Source: Paramecium tetraurelia (taxonomy: Eukaryota > Ciliophora > Oligohymenophorea > Peniculida > Parameciidae). Taken from it: a stretch of DNA of 64,000 nt. A program made the position numbers and the translations under genes. The stretch lies in assembly GCF_000165425.1 (NCBI RefSeq), contig NW_001799630.1, forward strand, positions 3,734-67,733, written 5' to 3'. The notes under the pieces are model-generated. The model made no database searches and was not told the origin of the DNA. It was given only the letters and a program-made list of their open reading frames with translations. Shown piece after piece: positions 21,586-34,776 of this stretch; the first letter of the stretch is position 1, and each line of letters starts with the position of its first letter.

Positions 21586-24315
21586 TCATTTAATATTCCT
21601 AATATAATTTAGAAATACCTTATCCCTTTTACTTACCTATCTAAACTTCTTCTCTTCAGTTACACTACTTTAACTACTTAAAAAGGAATCCCTTAATGAA
21701 TTGGAACTAGATAAGGAAAATACCATTCCCTTATTTGCTTGCAATTCCTCAGGAATAGAGACATTTAGATTAGCTTCTTATCCAACTGATTGTATTCTTT
21801 TTGATTTTTTAAATTTGATGGTTCTCTTTTTACTGGAAGTGCTTGAAAAGCTCACATTGCTCAAATTAACTAGACTATTTCTTAAGGAATTAACATCTGG
21901 TTCTTTATCTAATTCATCAACCATCAAGATTCTTTTGTTATCACTAGTTAATATTTTAGTATCTTCTTTGTTGGTCTTGAGAATTTTGAATTCCTCACTC
22001 TAAACTTAGTCCAACTGTTTAAGTCTTAATGAAGACTCCATGGACTTCTTCCTTGTCAACGATAAATTATCAGTCTACTTGTTGTTTCCCATGTTGGCTT
22101 GTCCAAATGTGACAGATTTGGACATATTGGAGTATTTTTTAATGACATCCTATACTTTTGTATTAGGACTAGCCAACTTATCATTCTGTTGTGATTCTTT
22201 CTTACTGTCACTTGAGAATTTCACTCTATCGATAGGTCTAACAAAATCTTGTAAACTAATGGACATCATTTCTGTCTTTTTCTCGTTTTGGTTTTTTTCA
22301 GGAGTGGTGTCATTGTAATCAGAGGGATTGGTTTATTCTTATGAAACCTGTTATTCTGAGTGTTAGACTTTAGTTGGCGAAGTAGGTTGCAAATAAACGC
22401 CTTCAACAAATTTGTAATCAGTTCCTTTGGCCTGTTCTTGATTGTATGGGACGATGATCGAAGGTGGGTTTGCAGGTACTTCAGCAAATTCATCTTGTTT
22501 AGCTTCAGGAGAATTCTTGATATTGAATTTTTCTGGTGATTTTTTAGTTTCATATTGATATTCATCTGATTAAGTATTCTATGCTTTTTCTTCATGTTTT
22601 TCAGGACTTTCAAATTCAGGTGGTTCATCCCCAGAGATGCTTGCTATATTTGATTGGTTATTTTTCACTTTATTAAACAGACATTGAGCATTGGTATTAT
22701 TTAATTGTTAGTCATTGGCATTGTGTATAACTGGTTCTGATGACACAGGGATGTTGGTAGCACTGCCTGGTTGAGATGCTCCTAGTTGAACGGAATTTTT
22801 TTGAAATGTGATATTGAATATGGGACTGGCTCTTCTCCATTAGTCATTTAGTAGTATATCTTCTTCGATCTTTTTTAATTGCTAAAAGTATTTGGCAAGG
22901 GAGCCATCAATAAGTAATTTCTCATTCAATTCCTTTTAAAACCATGTGAGATGATTGGCTAGCAAATAGATATAGCCAGGTATAGTGTTTTTGGATGTTA
23001 TGTTTTCTGAAACCAGTGAGTAAATGTTGATATCTTCTATAAGTATGGTGCACCAATAGGGATGAAAATCACTAATGGCTCTATTGAGAATGTATAGCAG
23101 TAGTTTCTCAAAGATTGAGTGAAAGATATCAGAATTTTTATATTTAAAGTAGATTTAGACAATTTGATTGAATAACTTTAATTAATTCATTTGTTTCCAC
23201 AGTTTAATATTTGAAATTCTTGTTAAATTATCAAAGATTTCTAGTAATTTAAGTCGTAGAGTTCTGAGTCGTTTATTATCATTTTCTAAGATTTGATTGA
23301 ATGATTCTACAAGTAGGTTCATTTCTTGAATAAAGGTGTTCATAAAGTCTGTTTATTCGAATTCAAGAGTTAATTGATGATGATAAGCAATTTCAGGATT
23401 CTCGTCTATAATTTTTTTGGTGGGAGTTTCCTCATAGATGTTAATGTTCTGCATGGTGTAGGAGTAGTAATTAGAAATGAGGGATAGGATATGAGCTGAA
23501 CTTTTAGCAAGGAATAGTTTGTCATGATTTGCTCGCAGACATTTAAACATTTGCAGAATGATTTATTTGCTGACAATGAATTGAACGAGTTTGTGACAGA
23601 AATCACTTGAAAAGTATCTGGTCATGATCTCATGGATCAAGTAGGTGAAGTTAAGGACACTCATCTCTTCCATTACATCAAAGCCACGAAAACCCAATTC
23701 AAGGACTTCCAATTTGGCATCCTCGTAATCACCATTCTCAGGGTTGAATAACTGAATGAGTATACTGTTGACTGTGGCTGATTCAAGGTGATTCAGAAAC
23801 AATTTGAGTGAATCAGATTTAAATATGTTTTGGCATACCTATTTAGGTTCTTTGGATAGCATAAGAGCGAACAATCTTTAGATGTTTGACCATTGTGGTT
23901 CGTGGATTTGATCTGGAGTTTTCTTTAATCCTGCAAAGAGAGTTTGAATGGCAGTCTAAGAAGTATAAGAATTAATACTATACTTCCTAGAGAATCATTT
24001 AAGTTAAGGGTGGAAGATCAAGTTCAAAAAACTCAATTGATAGAATTGGGAATATGACAACGTGGTCATGATTTGTTTCTGTAACTTGGTCAATTTATTG
24101 CACTATTAAATGCTAGGAGCTATTCTGCTAATGCTTTTCTGATGCAATCTAATGAAGTCTATCACTTTTGTATTCAGGTTTTTTGCTTGTATAAAGAATT
24201 CATCCTCAGCCAAAAGTGGTATGATATTTGTTGGATTCGCATGGTATTCATCCATCATGGTTTCCATGGGATGCTTAATAGATGGATTTGTCATTCCATT
24301 CAACCACAATAACAT
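21586..24315 (-). CDS. SAPS-domain regulatory subunit of PP6-type phosphatase
   Basis: About 900 residues. The N-terminus follows the SAPS/PP6R pattern: LLAEDEFFIQAKNLNTKVIDF, then IEFFELDLPPLTQMIL, then a helical repeat region with LFLNHLESATVNSILIQLF and KLEVLELGFRG. These subunits scaffold the Sit4/PP6 catalytic subunit. The C-terminal half is Ser/Lys/Gln-rich and unconserved. One intron is clear (23956-23983, 28 nt). A second frame change is needed at about 23,990-24,200: the total is two bases off a multiple of three, and no standard intron fits, so an odd intron or a lost base is likely. The exact C-terminus near 21,586 could differ if a 20-nt intron is used there. Confidence 0.7.
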
Positions 24316-24387
24316 TTGATAAAATAAATATTAATCATAATTATTCCACTTTGCAAGTGTCAACTATCCTGAATCTAAATAAGAAGA

Positions 24388-25336
24388 TCAAAAACTCTCT
24401 CCCAATTTATCCAAATCTATTATGAACACCGAAAAATATTGCAGCCATGCCAATTTCATTATTGCTAGTAAACTCACCCATCTCTAAATCAATTGCATTT
24501 TAATGTTGTCCAATTTTATACTAACTCTCAATTGCTTCTCAGAATTCCCTCCAATCTTTCTACTGATAAACCGAGGTCGAATTGAGTATGTTCTAGTATA
24601 AATCTATGAAAGCATTTCACTCATCCATTGATTACTAAGATTGTCATCAACTATGATTTCTGAATAATATTCAATATCAAAATTGCTATTATAGTAATTT
24701 CAATTGAATACCTTGATGGCAACGGTTCTTATTGATAAATATTGAACTTCACCCGCTATTTACAATTATGATAATCCTTATCAATTTAGGTCGTCCCCAT
24801 TGTCTACGAGTACAAATAGCAATCAAATTTGAACATGTAAACTTGCAAAGTAACATCTGAGAGGCAATAAGATTGTAACCTATTTGATTTTATCTGCATC
24901 TGTGAATAATTAGAAATCAAAATTAAGCTATTCAGGAACATTGTCCGCATTTGTGTCATCCATCAAAGCCTATTCAATTATTATTCATAATTTACTGATA
25001 TTTTTGATCCTTGCAAAGTCAAGTATTAATATGATAACAATTATTCTGAACTGTCGATCTTCTGATATTTTTGATTTGTGAAATGGTACACTAAATCATC
25101 TGATGTGATGACGTTTACAAAATGAAATCCCTCATATTCAATGTCTAATTATTCCTCGAATGTGGATACCATGATCCAGAAGTCTTATTAGTCAGTTGAA
25201 TACTTTCAGAAGCAAAAACTAGTACAAATGGGATCACAATGATACCAAAGTATACTAAAATGCAAGTGCATGTGGGAATCGATATCAATTTGCTGGTGTA
25301 TGTAATTTCAAATTTTTCTCTTGATAAAGTAAACAT
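24388..25336 (-). CDS. TMEM231: TMEM231, ciliary transition-zone membrane protein
   Basis: 281 residues; introns 25184-25203 (20 nt, AAG acceptor), 24970-24995, 24804-24834 (31 nt) and 24686-24711. It starts with a hydrophobic span (CILVYFGIIVIPFVLVFASE), followed by the family motif ENFWIMVSTFEEQ and an EYEGFHFVNV strand. A large extracellular-type domain contains YQQEPLPSS, and the second span near the C-terminus reads SLLAIMKLAWLQYFSVFII, matching the WEMVKFAWVQY region of TMEM231. The protein works in the MKS complex at the ciliary gate. The first intron is essential: without it the conserved FW...FEEQ region is out of frame. It starts 7 bp after the stop of the upstream DOP1 gene. Confidence 0.8.
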
Positions 25337-25343
25337 ATATTAA

Positions 25344-28300
25344 TCATTATTATTCATATATAAACTAATCCAATTAGATGAAATCGTTCTCTATCAAGTC
25401 TTCAATGTCTTCATTGACAGTGTAAATCCTAATGCTATTCAACTGCACCAAATAGTTACACAATTACAAAGAGATGTCCTCCAATTATTGTTGTCCATCC
25501 ACTTTGATTTACTTAATTATTATTTCTCTCTTCTAAGGATCAGTCACATTGGTCTACTCCACCTTACTGTAATCAACTGAATATTGCTAAAATAAGAAGT
25601 TCGAACAATAAGGTTAATACAAAAACGGAGTGATTGGCACTCCTATCCCCTGATTCTCCTGGATCTTAATTCCAAAGTAATCGTAAATGAAAATCCATTA
25701 ATGCAGGAAGAACTCATCCTATTGCATGAAAGAGATCATTTCCACCAATTTAAGGGCTGCCAATACCAAATTTTGGTTTGATTGCTTATTTTTGAAAATA
25801 CTAATCAATAAGGTTAGAAGTGTTGGCCACATATTCCTAAATAGTTCATTCAACTAAATTGGTGACAATCTCAAAATCAGAATTCTAACACAAAATAGAA
25901 TGAGCATAACGAGTCCAGGATTGGCTGAATCCGATTTTATGACTTCAGAAATCTTTTCAATCAACAAATCTAATTTCTTAGTGTATCGATCTCTCTCTCC
26001 ACTGAAGATCAGAAAACAGATCCTTTCGAAAGTCTTAATCCTCCTTTTGTTCTCCTCACTTTCTCTGCTGAAGAAAAACGAAGATTGTTGAGCCACCTAC
26101 TCCAAATACTAAGTGAATAAGTCACTTCTGCCATACTACACAACCCAATTGATAATCTTGGTCCAATACTTTAATGTATGTTTGGATTAAATGAAGAAGT
26201 CCTCCTTGTTGAAAATGCTTAGTATCGATTCCTTGTACACCTTCAATAGCACTTGTCTTGCTTTATCTAACTAGAAATACAGCATTTCTGAAATGATCTA
26301 AACATAAATCTAATTGTATTGACTTCTGTTCTCTAAAAGAGGATACAAGATGTCCATCATTTCTTTGCATCTCAAAACAACTCGTTCCGTCTTTTCTACA
26401 GCATAAGAGTTCTAAAGCAATTCCAAAGCCACGTTTTTAAGTGTCTTTATGCACATCAACCTGTATTTTGTCTAAATGAAATCCTCAACTACGCTGTTAA
26501 GTTGACTAAATATCAGCTTATCGATGTCAGTCACTTCATATTGCAGTTCTTTGTTCAGAGACTTTATGACATTCAAGTATATGTCATACAGAGTTGGAGT
26601 CAAAGGAATCACTACTTTAAATTTGATAGAGTATTATTGATACAAATCATCTCCTTCAGGTTTCACTCCTGGATCATTCCAAAAGATATTTAATTTTCCT
26701 CCAAATTAAGCGACATATTTCAATTTATCATTTATGAATTCGTGATGTTGATTTCTAAATCTTTGATCTCCAATAATTTCCTTTGGCGAATATTTGCGAG
26801 TCAATAACAATTGCAATTCCAATAGCCACATATTTGTACTTGGAGATTTTGATAAAGCCAATATCTAGAGAATTTTCATTATCTGCATCCAAAAAGGAAG
26901 CAGATTTTCCTTCTTTAATTACTGCGAGTCTATTTAAGCAAAAGTGAAATAACAATATAAAAAGTATAGGATGTTTGTTTCTTATTATGCAATCTAAAAA
27001 TTCAACATAGTTGTTGTTAATTTCTTCCTTCTATAGATATCATAATATTTTTGCAACTCTTACAATTGTTAAGATTCCAATAAGCTATCTAAAAGTAGTT
27101 CAATTGGACATTGCATCATTATCATTATTTCAATAGTCTTCAATAGGAATGTGTTCTAATGCAGAGAAAATGGATCTATCAAGATTTGTTCATTTTCAAA
27201 GAATAATCTCTGTAATAGATTGATTTAATTACTCCAAACGGATAGCAATGCTGTCATGAAATATTTGGAATAACTCATGAATAAGGGTTTCATCATTTAT
27301 AAGATCTATGGTTTGACAATGTTAGTATCCTTTGTGTGTTATTCTTATAGAATTTTATTGAATGAGTTGAACTTTTCAAATGAATAAGATTCTATTCCCA
27401 TAGCAGTCAGAGTGTCAGAATACTTTATGAAATCTTATCCTAATGACCAGCAATTGATATACAATTCCAAAATGGAGGGTAATGTTGACATAATCACTTC
27501 ACAAGTGTTTTGGAACTTCTAGAATACCAACTTGGTTGTTTTATTTTGATCTTAAACATTAAGTAGTCCAAAGGTAATCACAGATTTTACTGTATTGAAT
27601 ACAGTGCTATCATCTTTCAGCTTCTCATAAATCATGTCATCTCTTTCTTGCAATCCAAGAATGTGTTTTAAAATGGTCTTGACTCCAATTAAGGATGGAT
27701 TATATTTCATGTTGAGATGATCCTTAAGGAAAATCAAATTAATTCATTTTCTGATCTGATTTCTATTATTCATACTATCTATTTGCAATATCTTTAATCA
27801 TTTTAAAATAAGCAGTCAAGATTTATTAGACACAATCAGTCAGTGTTTATTATCTCAAATGTTCAGCCAACAAGGGGATACAAGTACTAATGAAATGAAT
27901 GTATTAGGCTCTGACATAAAGTACATGAGTGTGCATACCTCTCAGAAGAGTAGGAATGAAAATGCTATTACTGACAGATCTACTCATTGTGTCTTCGATT
28001 AATTCCCTTTGTTCTGGTTGGAATTTAGTTCTAAAGGAGGAATTGAAGAAAATGACTTTGAACAAATTCAGAATTTGCACTTGCATCACCAGATCTTCAT
28101 TTTCGATTGCATGATACAATACAATCTACAGTGGTTGCATGATGTACTCAGCGAATTTCAAGGAGACAATAGGATTTTCAACATTGACAATCAATAATTC
28201 GATGTATTCACATGCAGATGCATTTACAGCAGCATTTTCCTTGTAGAATTTTAGAGACATACTCTCAATGGCTTATCCTTACACATATTTCAGACAAATG

Positions 28301-31047
28301 ATAACCAATAAATCTAAGTACATCATGGTGTCCTTTTACATGATCACACTACTTTCATTAGTGAAATGCATACGGATATCCTTGATGTATGTTGAGATCT
28401 CTGTCTCTTAGACATATTCCATGAATCTAGCACTGAATGAGATGAGAATTGATTTTAGTTTTTTGATGGTTTCATTGATTCTTTTGGTTTCATAAACTTT
28501 GGCAAAGAATATCTATTGGTTGTCAGTCAAATACCAAGATGAACTACTTTAAATTAGAACTTCGAATAGAGGATCCAAGATTCTTTCTAACATTCCTGTT
28601 GATTCTAATAACCAATTTTTGGCATTATGTCTGATGATCGGATTTTCATGATCCAAAAAGTCAAGCATTAAGAAGAGTCCCACTTTATTTAAATCCTATA
28701 ATTCTTTATAATGAGTGGCACTCAATTTCCAAAATAGAGCAAATCTCCTGATGGCTGCCTCTTGCATATTTTTGAATTGATGAATTACAACTTCAGTGAA
28801 AAATGTTGGGAATACTTTAGATAGATTGACAATCATTTCTATGATTCTTTCATGGAAAAAAGGATAATCAAGGAGATTCCATAGCTTCTCTAAAGTCAAC
28901 TTTGTATAGTCTTATCCTTCTATTATCTAATTCTTCTACATTTTAGTCCTGCTTTCTTCTATGATTAACTTTTTCAGATTCTCATAAATGATATCCACCT
29001 TCTCTGATATGAGAATCTCAATCATGCTCTGAATAGCCAATAGAGAGATTGAGGGATTCTCCTCTTTGATGATTTTAGTTATGGATGTAAACCATTAGGG
29101 AAGTTATGGGACTTCCTTATTCTATTTAAATCTTTGTCCCTTGATTAAGGATTTACTGATGGATTCAAATTCAACTCTTAATTACTCATCTCCTTCAAGA
29201 ATCACATCAGCCAATTTTTAATATAACATCCCAAATTCTTCTATGCTTTCATCATAATCAGCCATCTAGGGAGGTCTCACCAATTGATTATCTATTTATT
29301 AGGGCAATTGTTCCATTCTGACCAATAGTTTGTTTAAGGTGGAACCAGGTGATTGTTTCCTTAACTCTTCTGGAGAAAAGTTGGATAGACAAGTCATTAA
29401 ATTAGCTGCAGCAATCCTTAATAATGTGAATTCAACTGATTTTTCGAAATTATCTTCTTTAGTGATTAGAGTAGTAAATAAGAAATTGATATATTTGTTA
29501 AACTATTCGCTAACCTCATGAACAACAATCAACAAAAATGATGTAATTGATTCCAACAATCTTTTGCAAGACTTAATAATCTCTGGGTATTTTTTATGAT
29601 TAATCTCAACATACTTAATCAAATTAAATGAGACATCTCCAATCAGCAACTCAACCATATGATCATGTTCCATGAAGAAATTCTATAACAACTTTATAGG
29701 AAAAACTGCATTCTAATCATTAGCCTCTTACTGTAAAAACTTATTAAATGAATTCACAACATATTGAAGGATATCCTTATTTTGTTCCGTTATTTAGTAC
29801 TTATTATCCATGTCTGGCTTACCGAATAACCATTGATTGACTCTTCTGGTCACAGACAAATCTTTTCTTATTAGCAATTTCAATGAGGCTTCAACCAAAA
29901 TCTCTTTATTATCTTAAATGATATTGGATTTCAAATGCGTGTACATCATGTCAAGTGCTTATCTCTTAATCAATTAACTATGTAGAATGGGATGTCATAC
30001 TTTTCATCTTCCAAACAAGATATGAGAGCAGAGACATAAAGTGGAGGGAAATTGTTCTCATGAGATTCCTCATCGATGCCATCCTCAATCTTCATCAGAG
30101 CCTACTTTCGCTTCAATTCCATGCTCTATTCTACTACAATAGTTCTCTTCCTAATCTCATTCTAAGCTTTATTATCCATAGCCTACTCAATAGAATCGTC
30201 CTTAATATCATCTATATCCTGATTATTTTGAGTCACTTTCTATTGCTATTACTATTATTCTAATGCCATCGATTACGATTTCTATTACTCCTCCTCATCA
30301 TATTCGTCACTCATGTAATCTGATTGTTCATCCTCCTATTCCTGTTACATTTTTGGTATCTTCTGAGACAAATACTTCAAAGATGAACTATAATGATTCC
30401 AACATGTGTTACCTTCTGCATTTAGGACTCCTTAACATTGACATCCACACTGATCCAATAAGGAACTTTCTGCCAGCTGAATGACTCAATTCATCCAGGA
30501 CTGTCATGCATTTCTTCTGATTTGCTTCCTATTGATCATCCAAACCTGGCAATATGCTGGCCACCAGTCCTGGCAACATTGGGATCAACTCTCTCCCCAA
30601 AGGAACGTAATGTTAGATGATTAGATCCAAGAATTAAGGTCTCACTTTCGAAGACGCATTCGAAAAAAAGGGAAGCAATCCTATTGAATATAGAGCAAGA
30701 TCTTCCAAATACAATTTCACTACTCCTGATGGATCTCCTTCAACACTGAAGTTTGCCATATTTTTGAATAATTGATCATAGATCTTTAACACTGACATGT
30801 GAATTGGTGCCGATAGCTAACTAATCTACTAAATTCATACATGTGGATTAAGACATTAAGCCAATCTCTTGCTTAATTGAATCTTTTCGATTATGTATGG
30901 AGACGGGTGTTGTTTCAATAATCCTTCAATTTTCATCAACAACGGAGCGATATCAGCCCATTCCTGGTTCTTCTCGAACTTATTTAGATAATATTGCAGA
31001 TTAGTATTCAAAGATGATGTGTGCTAAACCAATTTTGATTTATCCAT
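25344..31047 (-). CDS. DOP1: DOP1/Dopey, endosome-Golgi trafficking protein
   Basis: About 1,876 residues. The N-terminal Dopey domain is clear: LSAPIHMSVLKIYDQLFKNM, DLALYSIGLLPFFSNAS, VRPQFLDLIIQHYVPLGREL and LVASILPGLDDQQ. Long helical repeats follow, with further family features such as VKRQALDMMY-type and QWLFGKPD segments, and a C-terminal helix ending before TGA 25344-25346. Dopey works with MON2 in recycling from endosomes to Golgi. Introns found: 30817-30840, 30388-30412 and 29978-30000. After removing these the length is one base over a multiple of three. The extra base maps to a TTTT run near 27,728-27,733, where deleting one T restores MNQFDFLKDHLNMKY. This is by far the longest gene on the minus strand here. 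Confidence 0.85.
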
Positions 31048-31102
31048 TAACTATTTAAATATATTATATAAGTATAAATATTAGACATATAGATTTCTTA
31101 TT

Positions 31103-31381
31103 ATGAAATCTATTTACAAATTCATATCATTTAAATTCTAAGATACTCTCATTCTGTTTATATCACATTCTCTACTAGTTGATTTTTCAGGGGTGGCGAG
31201 AAATCTTCATTTTACATATATGAGTCTTGTTTACTATACATTGGGAATCTCATTTTATATTGATTTGTCCTATTAATCCAAAATAGGTTTAAACAAATAG
31301 CTAAGCACCGTCAAGCATCCTGCAATTAGTTAATATATCAAGAATAGCGAAATCTAACCTCCTTTAGATTTCTTAAAGTGA
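31103..31381 (+). CDS. Small putative membrane protein
   Basis: Single-exon frame of 92 codons, ATG 31103 to TGA 31379. Two hydrophobic stretches are visible (DTLILFISHSLLVDF and YMSLVYYTLGISFYIDL), then a polar tail ending in PPLDFLK. GC content is higher than in the DNA on either side, which favours a real gene. It lies 55 bp from the divergent DOP1 start. No family is recognised and a chance frame cannot be excluded. Confidence 0.4.
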
Positions 31382-32123
31382 TGATTTTTAAACACTATAT
31401 GAGTGAGTTAGATATCAAAAAATCATAAAAGATTTATGAAGTATATTGGATATATAATGGCAAAATGTGATAGCATGTAGTTCTTCCTTAATAATCCATT
31501 TCAATATTCAGTAACTTTGCTACATAATTATTGGTAAACCATAAATGTATCAGTAAAAAAAAAGATGAGTGTATATTAATATTTGAGTAATATGATATAG
31601 TTAACAAATATAATTATGATGTTATTTAAAGAATGTATTTAAATTTGATCTAATTTTTATTAGCAATCAGAAAAATCTGTTGAAATTTGATTTATATAAA
31701 AAAGGACAATAAATCTAAAAGGATATCACTCTTAAATAATAATTAATAAGCTACTAAGGAATGCAAACAAAAAAAGTTAGCATAACTTTATATTAAAAGG
31801 AAAAAGTAATAAAGTATAAGTCAAAAATAAATAGCTAGGTATAAAACCTTAAAAAATGATAATATATCAAAAATTTAATAGGAAAATCTTTTAAAATACA
31901 AAGAGAAATTATAGATAAGTTTCTCAGGCTTTTTAAATAATGGTTAGATGACTTACATAAATAATGATCAATTGGATTTTTCATTATAATAAGATTATTG
32001 ATTTAATTATTCAATTGAATGTATAAATGAATTTTGTATGGTATTTTCAATTTATGATCAATCCAATTAATAAAATAGTTAAATAATTGATGTTTTTATG
32101 CTTCATAGTAAAAATAGATTTAA
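31382..32123. other. AT-rich intergenic DNA
   Basis: Long A/T runs, many short TGA-free frames, no recognisable gene or repeat. Confidence 0.5.
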
Positions 32124-32566
32124 TCAAAATAATTTTTGGGCTTAGATTTCCAATAAAGGCTTCAAATCTGGTTATGGTTTCCTGAGTAATTGACTGAAGG
32201 AGGAATTGTGTAGGGATTTCACAAATATCTATGAGACTTTACTTTTATTTGGGACTCCTCTAATCTATAATGTAAGATCAATGTCGTTACTGATTAACTT
32301 TAAAGACAGGTCTGTAATTCGTCTTACCAATCCTTTCTTGATTGTCTAAATTATTAGCTGGTTTTGCTCAAATAGAGTGCATTGGTGCTATTTAATTCTG
32401 GAAAGAGAGTCTTGTGTTTATAGGGTCGATAGAATCTTCTTTGACTAGTCCTTGAGCCAAGCTTGCTAGTCTAAGGAATTTCGAATTTGTCTTGCTTTGG
32501 TGGTAGGTGATATGGATTTTTTAGGTATTCAAGAACATTGAACTTTCTCTTATTTTATGAATTCAT
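32124..32566 (-). CDS. Small basic protein of unknown function
   Basis: 138 residues with one standard 26-nt intron at 32265-32290; total length divides by three. The protein is rich in Lys, Gln, Ser and Leu with basic patches (SQRRFYRPYKHK, RKPQPDLKP). No membrane span or domain is seen. It starts 69 bp from the stop of the DPP III gene on the same strand. Confidence 0.55.
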
Positions 32567-32635
32567 TTAATAAATATTATGAAACTTCAATTCTTAAAAT
32601 ATTATTATCTATCCAAAAACTCTTGCTTAACATCC

Positions 32636-34776
32636 TCAACATCCTATTAATAATGGAATACTAGATATTAAATGAATAGCATTACTATGTGATTGAATAA
32701 CACCTTCATGTGATTCTGGGAAGACTACTAGTTCTACTTATCCATTATTTAATTTAACATCTGGTTATAGCTCAATCTTTCTTGGTTATTTGTGAGCCCT
32801 AACAACAATATATGAAAATTGATTACAAAACGATTTCTCTGAGTTAAAGGAACTTTTGATCGACTTGAGTGAATTTATTGAAGAATTTCATGCCATTCTC
32901 TCCATCAGCTACTGACTTATAGACTTATAAGCCTTTTAAGAGGTCAGCAATAGCTTCTTTGCCAACAGTCCAGATTTTACTGTAATCCACTTAAACAGTA
33001 AAGTAAGGTTTATTGTTAAATTCTGAATGGACAAATTGAACGAAAGATGGGTCCTTCTATATGATTGATTACAGAATCACATAGGAAGCCAAGATGTGTG
33101 GTTATCCCCATTTTGATTATTCAGCTGAATAATATTGAAGTCCTTTCAATGCTCCCATGATGATGTCTAACCAAGCAGCCTTGACAATTTCATCTCTTTC
33201 TTCTTTTGTTTTTCCAGGCACTAGAATTTACACTACATCATCATAGGTACTAAGATACAAGGCTACACTATCAGCTCTGCATTCTTCATAGGCACCTGAC
33301 AATTCTCCAAATTTAGCATGCCAATGTTCATTTGGTTTGTAAAATGTTGTCACTTTTTCATTGGTGAATGGATTGGTAACATTCTCAAAATTCAATTTTC
33401 CATCTTTGTCTTCCATAAAGATCTTGCCACTTCCATGTCCAATCAACTCATGTAATGCAACGACGACAAACAAGGATTCTTTGTAATAGTTAATGAACAA
33501 GTCGATGTCTGTTCCCTATAAGAATCTAACTGAATCTCTATTTGGTTTTCCATAGACATTTCCTAAGTTAACATTCTTGAATCCTAAATTCTATCTAATG
33601 TCATCATAATTAGGTATGTTGATTCCAACTGGTGTGCCAGAACAAGCAAATGCCAATATTTCTAATGAAGTAAAGTCAGGTCTGCTGAACTTTTCAATTT
33701 CAAACTCCTTTGGCCAAGGCAAATCCTTGATTATATCTTCTGCCTTTTCAACTAAATTTCCAAGCAACTTGGATTCCTCCTAATTCACAATGGATACAAA
33801 TCCTTCATATTCTGCTCTCACCTTCATTGGGTCTAAGTAGGTTTCAATAAAACCAATATTTGTCTCAATAATTGGTCCCTTGTCTTGAATCCAATGTTTC
33901 TAACTCTCCTTATGTTACTCAATGTCTCCACTCTAGAAATGTTTAATGTATTCCTCCAACATCTTAACTTAAGTCTCATTGGCAGCATACTTCTGTGCCT
34001 CTCTTAAATTAGTGGCCACTCCATTCAAGAAAGATTTAAAGTCACCATAGATAGCGAATACTTTCTTTCCTTTCACTTCACCCAATTCAACGACATCTGA
34101 TCTCTCTGATGAAGCTACCAATAATTCCACTCTGTCCTCCTTCAAAATCACTCTAGTATTCAATTCACTTAAGTTTTGTTTATGCAAGAATTAATCCAAT
34201 TCCTCTATAAATTCCTTACTCAAGTTTGGAGAGTAATAAGAATTAGATCCTCCCTTCTCAAGTAAATCCAATAATCCATATGGTTTCTCATATGAATAAA
34301 TATATTTTTCTATTAAATTCCATATTTTTGTAAACTCATCCTATTGTTCTTAATATGCCTTTGATAATTGTAAGAATTATTGGAATTTTTCTACAGGTAA
34401 TTCAGGAACGAACTTTGAGTCTCCAAAGCTTAGGTAATTTCCACAATTTTAGAAAAATGCAGAGATATAGGTATATAATTATTGAACCTAGTTTTCAGTG
34501 AATTCATTGGCCAACAACTTATCCCTAACTTCTGTTGTCTTTATAATATAAATTTATTCATACTGATTCCTTCTAAAATATCTTTTACAACAAATAAAAT
34601 AATCCTGGCGCCTCATATGATCTTTAAAAGTAACAAATCTTTGCACCTGCCCAACAAGCTCTTGTGAAATAGTAGGCATAATGCTTGCTTTTCTCATCTA
34701 GTAAATTGAACGCTGGACATTCAATTGCAGATACCTTAGCCTCTAAAGATATTATTGGTGCTTTTTATTAATCCAT
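32636..34776 (-). CDS. DPP3: Dipeptidyl peptidase III (metallopeptidase family M49)
   Basis: 695 residues; introns 34539-34563 (25 nt, AAAG acceptor) and 32799-32826 (28 nt). The zinc site is complete: [10 protein letters not shown] (the M49 HExxGH motif) near residue 420 and EECRAD about 50 residues later, supplying the third ligand. Other family landmarks are [20 protein letters not shown] at the N-terminus, [15 protein letters not shown], and [26 protein letters not shown] near the C-terminus, ending in a typical LREIVL...RKIELQPDVKL tail. The enzyme removes dipeptides from peptides in the cytosol. Length is close to animal DPP3 (about 740). All known catalytic residues are present. Confidence 0.93.

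Noticed and set aside
21701-22318. Two plus-strand frames of 92-100 codons, Leu-rich
   Set aside because: They are antisense to the Ser/Lys-rich C-terminus of the SAPS protein.
22266-22628. A 120-codon minus-strand frame rich in Lys, Asn and Leu
   Set aside because: It is out of frame with the SAPS protein, whose correct frame reads through the same DNA.
29330-30484. Several plus-strand frames of 60-70 codons
   Set aside because: They are antisense to DOP1, whose Dopey domain is unambiguous on the minus strand.
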